Position numbers and translations under genes: made by a program. 64,000 bases of DNA from Chitinophaga horti (lineage in GTDB: Bacteria; Bacteroidota; Bacteroidia; Chitinophagales; Chitinophagaceae): NCBI RefSeq assembly GCF_022867795.2, contig NZ_CP107006.1:1364001-1428000 (forward strand). The letters are read 5' to 3'. Below, one piece after another: positions 41,194 to 50,633 of the stretch. The stretch's first letter is position 1. Each line of letters begins with the position of its first letter. Under the pieces are notes generated by a model. That model did not search any database and had not been told where the DNA came from. It was given only the letters and a program-made list of their open reading frames with translations.

Positions 41194-42900
41194 CTATTGT
41201 TCCCAACCCAGGTTTTGCACCAGGGTGTATCCGTTGTTCTTGTAAAGATTGATCTGATTCACCGGCAGCGGGTTCAGGTACAGGCGGTCATTGTCAAACA
41301 CACGATCGGTAGATGACAATGGCGCGGGAATAATATATCCCTCTGTACCATTGGTGAGCGTAGCGTCCGTTGCGGGGAACTGCGCTTTCGTGATCCATGC
41401 GCCGCGGTTAATGTCGACATTTTGTTTCGTGTCGGTATAAGCCAGTTTCTTCCAGCGTTTCAGGTCGGTAAGGCGGTTGCCTTCGAACATCATTTCTACG
41501 CGGCGTTCACGACGAATTTCCCATAACATAGGCGCTACGGTAGGGTCGCGTTTAGGATCGTCGTAAGGCACATCGCCACCCGCTGTTGCTGCCACCGGTA
41601 AACCGCCTACAGTTTTCAGCCGGGCGGTCTTAGCCCTGTCGCGAAGCAGGTTGATAGACTTGTCGAGATCAGCTTGCGTTAACTGGCCCAGTTCGTAGGT
41701 TGCCTCTGCATAATTGAGCAATACTTCGCCCAGGCGAATGATAGGTGCATCTGTCTGGTTAAGTGCATTATTACCTTCCGCTACATCCTTTACAGATTCG
41801 TTGAGGAATTTGTGGCTGGAGTAGCCGGTGGTGCTGTAATTGGATGCCACTTTGATCACGCGGTATTGTTTCACGAACGTAGCAGCCAAACGGCCGTCGC
41901 GGTTTGCAAATACCTGGTCGATCGTTTTATCGCCCTGGTAGTTGGGAGATACACCAATAGGCAAACCGTCGGAAGCGAGGTACGATTCGATCGCATTTTT
42001 AGATGCACCGCTTTGCGCTTCTTTATTGTTATAACTCATCAGCGCATGCGTAATCTGATTCGTTTCGTATTTGCGGTACAGCAGCACTTCTTTCGAAGTG
42101 GCCAGGCTCATGGAGCTGAAGATGCCGCGATAGTCAGCGTCCAGTGAATATTTGCCGGCAGTCATCACTGCTTCTGCAGCTGCCTTCGCAGCGGTGAGGT
42201 ATTCGGTTGCTTTCGCCTGGTCAAGATTGTGATATTTGAACCAGGTGCCTTCGTGCAACATGATACGCGAGAAGAAAGCGTTGACTACTGCCCGGTTCAC
42301 GACCAGGCCCGCATCGCCTGTTACCGAAGGATCTTCCACGCGAACATTCGCTGCAGCGTATTTCAGGTCGGCCAGGATGCTGTCAACAACCAATACACGT
42401 GGATCGCGCGGTTTGTATAACTGGGCGAAGTCGGTTTCTGTTACAGGTGCGTTATAAAATGGTACATCACCAAACTGGCGGACCAGGTCTGCATATTCAA
42501 GTGCACGGAAGAAACGTGCGACGCCAATCCAGTGATTGGTGGCTTCTTCTGCCATGGGAACGATCTTAATCCTGCTCATCCAGGTGTTGATCTGGCGCAC
42601 GTTATTAAAGCTCCATCCGCCACCGCTGTTGGGTGCCTGTTTGGTAAACGGTGTTGGAGTCATCGGTGCAAAGTCGTCATTCAGACTTTGTATGGAGAAG
42701 TAAGTACCCCAGGTGTTACCACTGCCATAACCGCTAAAATAAATAGGGTAGTAGCGCCAGGAGAAGATGCGTACATTTCTCTCCGAAGTCCAGTAGGTGG
42801 CGTCGGATAACTCGTCCTTCGGGGGACGGGTGATAAAGTCTTTTTTACACCCGGTGATTACCAGGGCGCAGCATGCAATTATATGAAGGATCTTTTTCAT
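41194..42900 (-). CDS. SusD/RagB-family outer membrane lipoprotein
   Basis: 568 residues, surface lipoprotein that caps a SusC transporter and helps capture nutrients. N-terminus MKKILHIIACCALVITGC with lipobox (VITGC), then KKDFITRPPKDELSDATYW. Typical SusD segments: YADLVRQFGDVPFYNAP, AVNAFFSRIMLHEGTW, RLGEVLLNYAEATYELGQL, MLWEIRRERRVEMMFEGNRL-TDLKRW, and a YIIPAPLSS...YLNPLP end. It follows susC with a 16-bp gap. No glycosidase or SusE follows, so the substrate cannot be inferred. Confidence 0.95.
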   Translation of the reverse strand: MKKILHIIACCALVITGCKKDFITRPPKDELSDATYWTSERNVRIFSWRYYPIYFSGYGSGNTWGTYFSIQSLNDDFAPMTPTPFTKQAPNSGGGWSFNNVRQINTWMSRIKIVPMAEEATNHWIGVARFFRALEYADLVRQFGDVPFYNAPVTETDFAQLYKPRDPRVLVVDSILADLKYAAANVRVEDPSVTGDAGLVVNRAVVNAFFSRIMLHEGTWFKYHNLDQAKATEYLTAAKAAAEAVMTAGKYSLDADYRGIFSSMSLATSKEVLLYRKYETNQITHALMSYNNKEAQSGASKNAIESYLASDGLPIGVSPNYQGDKTIDQVFANRDGRLAATFVKQYRVIKVASNYSTTGYSSHKFLNESVKDVAEGNNALNQTDAPIIRLGEVLLNYAEATYELGQLTQADLDKSINLLRDRAKTARLKTVGGLPVAATAGGDVPYDDPKRDPTVAPMLWEIRRERRVEMMFEGNRLTDLKRWKKLAYTDTKQNVDINRGAWITKAQFPATDATLTNGTEGYIIPAPLSSTDRVFDNDRLYLNPLPVNQINLYKNNGYTLVQNLGWEQ

Positions 42901-42916
42901 TGTTGTCGCTTTAAAT

Positions 42917-45900
42917 TTAGAGAGTCACCTGGAGGCCAAATGCAAACGATCTGCGATACGGATAGTTTCTGCCGAATGTAGCGGTGGAAATGCCGCTGTA
43001 ACGGTAATCTACTTCAGGATCGATCGGCACATGCAGGTTGTCTTTTTCCCACAGATTTTCACCGCTCACATATACCCTCAGGCTTTGCAGTCTGGCTTTT
43101 TCTGCCAGGCTTTTAGGCAACGTATAACCCAATGATACGTTCTTCAGGCGCAGGTATGACATGTCGAGCAGGTACCTGGTTTGCGGGAAGAAGTTTTGGT
43201 TAGCTGCCTCGGTGGTAACGGAGGGTTTCGGGTAAAAGGCGTCTGTGTTGGTCGGCGTCCAGTAATCCATCTGGTGCTCATACACAGCGTCGTATGGTCT
43301 GAAAGATGGGATGGTCATCATACTGGGAGCCCAGAGTTCTCTTTTACCAACACCCTGGAAGAAAATGTTGAAGTCAACGCCCTTCCAGTTAGCGCCCAGG
43401 CGAATGCCATATTGATAACGCGGCGTGCTGTTACCGATCACCCGCATGTCGCCATGGTCGGTAATGGAGTTGCGGCCGTTATTCACCACGCTGTCGCCAT
43501 TAAGGTCTTTGAATTTCACATCGCCGGGGCCATACCAGAACCAGGCCGCGCCCAGTCCTTCCAGGTATTTCTGGCTTGCAACACCCTCTTTCAGAATATA
43601 TTTGCCAGTGGCATCTGTAATCAGCTTGCCATTGCCATCACGCTGAAAGTCGTCTTCTGTAAACAGCCTGTCTGTTTCATAACCCCAGATCTCGCCAATA
43701 TACTTACCCTGGTAGTTTCCTGTGATCGCGCTACCAGAAAACTTAGTAAGTTTCTCCCTGAAGTCAGACAGGCTAAGGGTAGCGTTAATAGACAACTCAT
43801 TGTCGAATGTATGGTTACCATCGATGCTGATTTCCCAACCGGTAGTCTGCAATTCGCCATAGTTACGGGGAGGGGCGCTGCCACCGAAAGTGCTCGGCAA
43901 TTCAACACCGGCGCTCACCATGTCTTTGGTAGTCCTGCGATACCAGTCAAAAGTAAGCCCGATACGTTCTTTCCAGAACCTGGAATCGAAGCCGAAATCA
44001 AGCGTGTTGATCGTTTCCCATTTCCACAGCGGTGGTACGATCCTAGGTGAGTTGGCGTTGGTCGAAAGCATGTTGGCGCTTCCGATCCACCAGTTTGAAA
44101 CGGCCGTAGTGATCGACGGACGGAAAGTCGCGTTGCCCAGCGTTACGTCGGAGTTGCCGATAGAACCGTAAGATGCGCGCAGTTTGAAGTAGGGTAATAC
44201 ATTTTTGATGCCGGACATAAACTCCTCTTCTGTGATGATGTAACCGGCAGAAGCGGAGGGGAAGAAGCCCCACTGATCATGTGCAGGGAAGTTAGAGGAA
44301 CCGTCGTAACGACCGTTGAGTTCTAACAGGTAGCGGTTCTTAAACGCATAGTTGATACGCCCGAAGAAGCCCATCGTTGCCCAGTCATCATGCGAAGACC
44401 CAACGATCTGGTCACCATTCGCGAGGTTGGGTTCTCCTACGTTAGGATCTATCACGCCGTTTCTCCTCGTGAGGGCATAGTTGTTCTCCTGCGTCTCGGC
44501 ATCCATACCCGCCATCACTTTAATTGAATGGTCGGAAATGTCTTTCTGATAAGTAGCGAATGTTTTAAAAGTGTGGTTTTCGTACGCACGGTTCAGGTAT
44601 TGTGCGTAGTCGTAAGTGGTGGTATACGTTTCGTACCTCAGGGGAACGCCGCTCCATAAGTTCCATGCCGTGAGCGGTCCGCCAACTTCGCGGACGCGTG
44701 CCTGCTGGTTGGTATACGTGTAGTCGGCATCGAGGGTAAGGCCCGGGATGATTTTAAACGTACCGCCCAGTGCGTAGCGGTTGTAGTTCACTTTCGTGCC
44801 AGACATCTGGGCTGCCTGCATTTCCGACACTACGTTACGTACGGGTTTGCCATCGATGGTGCCGTACGGGTGAATAGAATGCCAGCGGTACAGGTAGTAC
44901 AGCGGGTCGAACTGCGTGTTCTGGAACGAGAACGGAGTTTTCTGGTCTGTGCGGGCCATCATTACGCGGCTGCGAAGGTCCAGCCAGCTGGTTACCGCCG
45001 TGTTAACCGTCAGGTTAACGTTAGCGCGCTGAAACTTGTCCGTCTTCACGTTCATCAGGCCTTCCTGGTTCAGGAAGCCCAGGCTTAAATTATAAGTCGT
45101 TTTATCATTACCACCCGTGAAGTTAAGGTTGTGATTCTGTTGCGGGGTCCAGCTGCGGATGAACAATTTGTTTACATCCCACGGCCTGAAGTAAAACAGT
45201 GCACCATCACGGATCTCGTAATCGCGGCCTTCCACCATTTCAGGGCCAAGGTCCTGGCCGCCATACTGTTGCTTCCATTGTTTTACGCGTTCAATGCTCA
45301 GCGAGTCTACGCGGCTGCCGATATGGCCAAAGAACTTTGCTCCGGGCGCTTCACGCTGGCGGGCCAGGAGAGCGTAGGTAAGGCCGTCATCGTCCGTAAC
45401 ATCAGGCAGGCTGGTAGGTTTAGACCAGGCTATGTTGTTGGAATAAGAGACCCTGTTCTGCGTATTCTTTTTACCCGTTTTAGAAGTGATAAGCACAACG
45501 CCATATGCAGCGCGGCTACCATAAATTGACGTGGATGCCGCATCTTTTAATACGGAGATAGATTCGATATCGTCGGGATTCACCATCAGCAGGCTCTGAA
45601 TTTCCACGTTATCCAGTAGTATCAGCGGCTGTGCACCACCGCTGGCGTTCGTAGAACCTGTCATACCACGCAGGCGGATGCTCGGGTTGGTACCAAGGTC
45701 GCCGCTCACCGTTGTGATGGTCAGGCCGGGAACAGTTCCCTGCATGGCTCTGCCTGCGTCGGTAACGGTGCGGGCCTGCATCGTTTTGGCCACATCCACC
45801 GTACTAACAGCGCCCGTAAGGTTAGCCCTTTTCTGCGTACCATAACCCACTACCACCACCTGGTCGAGCGAACGATCGTCTACGGCAATGGATATTTTGT

Positions 45901-46163
45901 AGTCGTTAGACGCGCCCAGGGTAATGGTCTGCGCTTTGTAGCCGATGAAGGAAACAGTGAGGGATTTGGTTTCCTCCGGTACGGTAAGGGTAAACTTGCC
46001 TTCTGCATTGGTGCTGGTGCCTAATGTTTTACTGGCTTGTACCGTAGCGCCAATTACCGGCCCGCCGGAAGCCTGGTCCAATACTTCGCCGGTAATCTTC
46101 CTTTGTGCCCATGATACTGCAAAAAGCAGCAATAGCAGCAAAGTGCTTAGTAACTTTTTTCAT
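42917..46163 (-). CDS. SusC/RagA-family TonB-linked transporter, frame problem at start
   Basis: About 1080 residues. It has a CarboxypepD_reg-like domain (RKITGEVLDQASGGPVIGAT), a TonB box region (LDQVVVVGYGTQKRANLTGA), a plug (GLTITTVSGDLGTNPSIRLR, LILLDNVEI, ISVLKDAASTSIYGSRAA) and a barrel ending FAFGLQVTL. The natural start should be ATG at 46163 followed by a signal peptide of the form MKKLLSTLLLLLLFAVSWAQ. However, the given sequence has six A residues after the ATG; only five would keep the frame. As written, ATG leads into another frame, and the main frame has only TTG codons (first at 46141). It imports an unknown glycan together with SusD. Divergent from the DeoR gene. Confidence 0.9.
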
Positions 46164-46304
46164 AAATAGTTTGTGTTTAGCGTAGCGAAAACAATAACTC
46201 GGAATAGATAAATAAGTCGTTTAAAGTAAAGTCCTATGATTTTAATTGGTCGTCTGGTTACTCACCGTCCCAGGTGCTTTTTGGTTGATGTCTGTTCTCT
46301 ATTT

Positions 46305-46330
46305 GCGTTTTTGTGCGTTTTTACGTGTTC
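46305..46330. promoter_or_regulatory. Possible operator between susC and deoR-type gene
   Basis: TGCGTTTTTG and TGCGTTTTTA stand in tandem (10-bp period), followed by CGTGTTC. Direct repeats in the space between a regulator and its divergent target suit a regulator-binding site. The whole gap 46164-46479 has no gene. Confidence 0.3.
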
Positions 46331-46455
46331 AATTTAGGGAGAAAATCGAAAATAAAAAAGAGTTCATGGAAAAATAACGCAAATTCCGGCAGGAAATGTA
46401 ATTTAGGTTAAGGAAAGATGCAAGAATCAGACATAGCGCAATCCAACATAATTTT

Positions 46456-46463
46456 TATTTTTG
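46456..46463 (+). promoter_or_regulatory. Predicted promoter -7 box for the DeoR gene
   Basis: TATTTTTG fits TAnnTTTG and lies 16 bp before the start codon. Confidence 0.45.
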
Positions 46464-46479
46464 CACATCGATACCAGCT

Positions 46480-47229
46480 ATGCTAAAAGAAGAAAGGCAA
46501 ACATTTATCATGCGCCAGATCAACCTGCACAACAAAGTGCTCTCGGCTGATCTCAGCGCGATGCTCAGCGTATCCGAAGACACAGTCCGGCGCGACCTGA
46601 AGGAGCTTGCAGAAGAAGGCAAGGTGCTAAAGGTGCACGGCGGCGCCATCGGAAAATCGTTCCATTATCCGTTTAACGGGAACAGTGAAGTGTACGCGCT
46701 CGACGCAAAACAGCAAATAGCCGCAAAGGCAATCCGTCTCCTGAAGGACGACATGTTCATCCTTACCGGTGGCGGTACTACGATGATCGAGTTCGCCAAA
46801 AAGATACCCGAAAACCTGCGCGCCACGTTCTTTACGATTAGTCCACTGGTAGCCATTCAGCTGGCCGAACATTCAGAATTAACGGTGATTACCATCGGCG
46901 GACAGCTCAGCAAAAGCTCCAACGTACATATCGGCTCGAGTGTTATTAACCAGCTGGCAGATATCAAGGTCGACCTTTGCCTGTTCGGGACCAATGGACT
47001 GTCCGTACAGGAAGGCATGACGGATTCGGACTGGGAGGTGGTGCAGGTGAAGAAGGCGATGTTGCGGGCTTCCAAAAAGATGGCAGTCATGAGTATTGCC
47101 GAAAAACTCAACTCCACCCAGCGAATGAAGGTATGTGATATTAACCAGGTCGATTACCTGATCACCGAACTGGCGGCGGACAACCACTTCCTGTCGCCAT
47201 ACCAACATTTGGACCTGGAATTACTGTAA
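46480..47229 (+). CDS. DeoR/GlpR-family transcriptional regulator
   Basis: 249 residues. N-terminal DeoR HTH: MLKEERQTFIMRQINLHNKV, LSADLSAMLSVSEDTVRRDL, KELAEEGKVLKVHGGA (the family signature). The C-terminal sugar-phosphate sensor domain shows ILTGGGTTMIEFAKKIP, VITIGGQL, and DLCLFGTNGLSVQEGMTDSD. It probably senses a phosphorylated sugar and controls the divergent susCD pair; the latter follows from gene arrangement only. Confidence 0.92.
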   Translation: MLKEERQTFIMRQINLHNKVLSADLSAMLSVSEDTVRRDLKELAEEGKVLKVHGGAIGKSFHYPFNGNSEVYALDAKQQIAAKAIRLLKDDMFILTGGGTTMIEFAKKIPENLRATFFTISPLVAIQLAEHSELTVITIGGQLSKSSNVHIGSSVINQLADIKVDLCLFGTNGLSVQEGMTDSDWEVVQVKKAMLRASKKMAVMSIAEKLNSTQRMKVCDINQVDYLITELAADNHFLSPYQHLDLELL

Positions 47230-47306
47230 CGCACGCCCTGAAACATCCTGTTTACAAGCATTTCCAGGGAATAGCCCTTTTGAAAGGCCCGCCAGATAAG
47301 CGCTAT

Positions 47307-47339
47307 GCCCTTTCGAGGCCCTTTCGGGGCCCTTTCCGC
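47307..47339 (+). repeat. Three tandem 11-bp GC-rich units
   Basis: GCCCTTTCGAG, GCCCTTTCGGG and GCCCTTTCCGC stand head to tail in the gene-free gap 47230-47705. GGGGCCC and GGCCC inside can form short hairpins. Confidence 0.6.
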
Positions 47340-47439
47340 AGTGCATTTTGTGCCCAGCGTACCCGGCAGTAACATCGGGGGAAATGCCGTTGAAGGGAGT
47401 TTTTTTTAGGTTTGTGCGATAGGCGAACCCAGGAAATGA

Positions 47440-47571
47440 CTGAGCATCGCTTCCGCCGTCATCGCGACTGAAAGGAATCGAACCTCCGCTCTTCGCGGTA
47501 TAAGAATGGCAGTCCTGAACTACTTGGGCGAAGACCGAACACGATGTTGGCTTCACTTTGTTCGCCATGAC
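47440..47571 (-). repeat. Dispersed REP-like repeat with tRNA-arm-like segment
   Basis: Part 47520-47571 matches 12007-12057 on the opposite strand. Part 47458-47500 starts CGTCATCGCGAC, like the REP core elsewhere. On the minus strand, GGAGGTTCGATTCC resembles a tRNA T-arm and AAGTAGTTCAG a D-arm start, but no acceptor stem can be folded. The gap has no gene. Confidence 0.5.
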
Positions 47572-47612
47572 GGAAGGGAGAGCCGCTTCGCCCAAAAGCG
47601 AAACTGCCGTAC

Positions 47613-47637
47613 AAGTGAGTGACACAACGGGGGCTGA
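47613..47637 (+). repeat. 25-nt dispersed motif, copy 2 of 3
   Basis: AAGTGAGTGACACAACGG followed by GGGCTGA; identical over 25 bases to the minus-strand copy at 62191-62167 and extending three bases further upstream (TAC). It lies between two convergent genes, so it is not a promoter of either. Confidence 0.85.
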
Positions 47638-47673
47638 TGAAAGTGATAATGTTTGCTCAAAAATATTAAAGAT

Positions 47674-47705
47674 AAAGCGGGAGAGTACCTCCCGCTTTCG
47701 TGTTT
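47674..47705. terminator. Hairpin terminator
   Basis: AAAGCGGGAG and CTCCCGCTTT pair over 10 bp with a five-base loop, followed by CGTGTTTTT on the plus strand. It separates the convergent DeoR and phosphoesterase genes. Confidence 0.8.
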
Positions 47706-49559
47706 TTATACCTTACGGGGAAACTTCTGTAGTTTGCCCTCGATCAGGCTGATCCAGATGTCGCCGTTTTTGTCGGCAACAATTTTATTGATAGATGAAT
47801 TGCCCGCTTTATGCGTCCATTTTACCTGGTGAGTAGCCACATCGATCGCGATGAGCAGGCCGTTTTTGGTGCCGGCGTATAAGGTGCCGTTGCTCTCCAA
47901 AAGCGGGCAGGGGTTGTGTTCGTAACCATATTTCGCGTCGGCGTACCAGAGCAGCTCCATCGCTGGTGCCGAGGTGGATACGGCGATTACCGTGTCCTCC
48001 ATCAGTTTGGCGTATACAGCCTTTCCGTCCGGCGACACCTCCATGGCCTCGCGCACGCGATAGCGGTTGTTGCGCCAGATTGTTTGTCCGGTCGAAAGAT
48101 CGATTGCCGTCATGTAGCGGTCGGGCGCTACTATGAATACGCGGCCGTTAACGATGGCGGGCTTCACGTTGCCGGGGGAGTACAGCTTTTGTTGACTGCC
48201 ATTGTTCCATTTCCATTTCAGTTCGCCCGTGGCCTTGTTAAGGCAATACAGGTGCCGGTCCCAGGCGCCGAACACGATCTCTTTATCGGTGGTGGCGGGT
48301 TTGCCCTGCATTTGTCCGTTCATGGAATCGTTCTTCCAAAACACCTTTCCATTATTGATATTGATGCAATAAAACGCATGGCTGCCCACGCCGATGTATA
48401 AACGATCGCCTTCCACAATACCCTCGCTAATTACAGGTTCGGTCACCGGGAGTTTCCATTTGTCCCTGCCGGTTTTCGCATCCAGGCCGTGAATGTAACC
48501 GTCTACGGTGCCAACGGTGATAATACCTTTGCCAGCCAGCGGCGTGGCGTAAATGGAGCCGGTAAATTGCCTGCGCCAGTTTACTTTCTTGTTCGCGGCG
48601 TTCAGGGCGATCACTTCACCCTGTGAGTTGCCGAAAATCACCTGCGTTTCCAGCGGTAAAGGGCCGGTAAATGAGGCGGAGGTGTCCTGGAAAGTAAACA
48701 CCGGTTTTACCTGCGGAAATTTATCGTTGATGCTGTAATCGGGCAGGGGAGAGGGCTTCACGTCTTTGATCGCATCCGCGTTCTGCAGGCTGAAGGCTTT
48801 GAAAGGCACTGCCTCCTGCATAAGTGTTTTTTCCTGGAAGATGGCACTGTCGTTCCGCAACGTTACAATGTTATACCCCGGCAAATCCGTGCCTTTGTAC
48901 GGCAGGGAAGAGCGGCCCATCACACCGGGAATGCCGCCGAAGTTGTGCACAGACAGTTTATGTCCGTGCCCGCAAAGCGCCAGGCGGGTGTTTTTGGATT
49001 GCAGGAAGCCCGTAATATTCTGCCAGTTATCGAGTCCGTCGCCTAACGGATAGTGGCAGAGCGAAATCACCGTTTTGCCCGGCGTAACGCGCTGGGAAAG
49101 GGTTTTCTTCAGCCAATGAATGTCTTCTTCCTTGATATGGCCATCGCCCATTTTCATATACGGACCGGTGTTATAACCGACGAAGATGTATTTATCTTTC
49201 TCGAAATAGAACCGGTCGTTGCCCCACAGTCGTACGAATGTTTGCGCGGCGCTTTCGGACCAGTTAGTTTCATGGTTGCCCGGAATAACGTACAGCGGAT
49301 ACTTCAGGTTTTTGAGGATCGTATGCACTGCGTTCAGCTCTGCATCAGTGCCGGTGTTAGTAAGGTCGCCCGTTAACACGACAAAGTCGAACGGCTGGGT
49401 GTTGATCTCACTCACGATACCGGCCAGTCCTTTTTCGCTGGGAATGCCGGGTGATACGTGTATGTCGGTTAAAAAGGCAAAACGGATAGGCGCAGCCGTT
49501 TGTGCCCGCGCCTGCAGGGCGCCAAAGATAATCAGGATGCCTGTCAGCAACTTTCTCAT
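47706..49559 (-). CDS. Metallophosphoesterase fused to PQQ-like beta-propeller
   Basis: 617 residues, exported (signal MRKLLTGILIIFGALQARAQ, ATG 49559; an ATG at 49571 is an alternative). Residues about 25-250 are a calcineurin-like phosphoesterase with all blocks: FLTDIHVSPG, VLTGDLTNTG, IPGNHE, SLCHYPLG, CGHGHKLS. Residues about 310-617 are a PQQ/YncE-like propeller with repeated GxxxALNAANKKVNWRRQ-type blades (LDAKTGRDKWKLP, ININNGKVFWKND, LNKATGELKWKW, IDLSTGQTIWRNN). The propeller may bind a carbohydrate or act as scaffold. Periplasmic; substrate unknown. Confidence 0.88.
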   Translation of the reverse strand: MRKLLTGILIIFGALQARAQTAAPIRFAFLTDIHVSPGIPSEKGLAGIVSEINTQPFDFVVLTGDLTNTGTDAELNAVHTILKNLKYPLYVIPGNHETNWSESAAQTFVRLWGNDRFYFEKDKYIFVGYNTGPYMKMGDGHIKEEDIHWLKKTLSQRVTPGKTVISLCHYPLGDGLDNWQNITGFLQSKNTRLALCGHGHKLSVHNFGGIPGVMGRSSLPYKGTDLPGYNIVTLRNDSAIFQEKTLMQEAVPFKAFSLQNADAIKDVKPSPLPDYSINDKFPQVKPVFTFQDTSASFTGPLPLETQVIFGNSQGEVIALNAANKKVNWRRQFTGSIYATPLAGKGIITVGTVDGYIHGLDAKTGRDKWKLPVTEPVISEGIVEGDRLYIGVGSHAFYCININNGKVFWKNDSMNGQMQGKPATTDKEIVFGAWDRHLYCLNKATGELKWKWNNGSQQKLYSPGNVKPAIVNGRVFIVAPDRYMTAIDLSTGQTIWRNNRYRVREAMEVSPDGKAVYAKLMEDTVIAVSTSAPAMELLWYADAKYGYEHNPCPLLESNGTLYAGTKNGLLIAIDVATHQVKWTHKAGNSSINKIVADKNGDIWISLIEGKLQKFPRKV

Positions 49560-49895
49560 AGTTCTCAGCATGATGTGAATGTAAAAAAGTGTAAAGCGCG
49601 CAAAGACATACTGCCGGCGAAACCGGAAGAACAGATCAATGTAAAAAAGCAACTGGGACACCTAAAAATAGCAAAAGCCTTTTTAAAAGCAAATCTTTTG
49701 GGAAGGATGGTACAGGATGCCAAAACTCGTCGCGGGACTTATTTTTAAGGGGCCGTTATGAAAAACTGATCTTTCGCTGATTACATAATGGCGTAAAATG
49801 CCCGTCCCGGTTTTTAAATGAGGCAATATAGTACCAGCTTTGGGTAAAAATCACATCCGGGAAGCGCCTAATTTTACGAACAGATATTGAGCTTT

Positions 49896-50633
49896 ATGAG
49901 AGTAGGATTATTTATTCCCTGTTATGTAGACCAGTTCTATCCCAACGCGGGCATCGCCACTTTGCAGCTGCTGGAAAAGCTGGGCGTGGAAGTGGTGTAC
50001 CCGGCGAACCAGACCTGTTGCGGGCAGCCGATGGCCAACTCGGGCTTCGAACATCTTACCGAAGGATGTAACCGCCTGTTCGTGGACCAGTTTGCCGGTT
50101 TCGACTACATCGTATCGCCTTCGGGAAGCTGCGTGTTGCATGTGAAAGATCACCTGCACCTGCATGATCGCGAGCAGGAGGCCGAACAGGTACGGACGAA
50201 AGTATACGAGATCACCGCTTTTCTTACCGATATATTACAGGTGACGGCCTTGCCCGGACGTTTTCCGCATAAGGTGGGCTTACATCAGAGCTGCCACGGA
50301 CAGCGCGGCCTGCATTTGTCGGCCATGAGCGAACTGGTGGCGCCCAAGTTCTCCAAACCCTTGCAGTTACTCAACATGGTAGAAGGTATAGAGCTGATCC
50401 CGCTGAAACGGGAAGATGAGTGCTGTGGTTTTGGGGGTACCTTTTGCGTAACCGAAGAAGCGGTATCTGTAAAGATGGGGAAAGACCGGGTAAGCGATCA
50501 CCTCGAAAACGGCGCACAATTTATAACCGGCACGGATATGTCGTGCCTGATGCATATGGAAGGCATATTACGCCGCCGGAACAGTCAGGTTAAAGTGATG
50601 CACATTACAGAAATACTCAATGCCGGATCATGA
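49896..50633 (+). CDS. lutA: Lactate utilisation protein A
   Basis: 245 residues with two CCG-type cysteine-rich domains: IPCYVDQFYP, QTCCGQPMANSGF, PSGSCVLHVKDH, HQSCHGQRGLH, and DECCGFGGTFCV. With LutB and LutC it forms the Fe-S complex that oxidises L-lactate to pyruvate at the membrane. The ATG at 49896 is used. Its stop overlaps the lutB ATG (ATGA), so it is the first gene of a tight three-gene operon. No lactate permease or LutR regulator adjoins. Confidence 0.93.
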   Translation: MRVGLFIPCYVDQFYPNAGIATLQLLEKLGVEVVYPANQTCCGQPMANSGFEHLTEGCNRLFVDQFAGFDYIVSPSGSCVLHVKDHLHLHDREQEAEQVRTKVYEITAFLTDILQVTALPGRFPHKVGLHQSCHGQRGLHLSAMSELVAPKFSKPLQLLNMVEGIELIPLKREDECCGFGGTFCVTEEAVSVKMGKDRVSDHLENGAQFITGTDMSCLMHMEGILRRRNSQVKVMHITEILNAGS

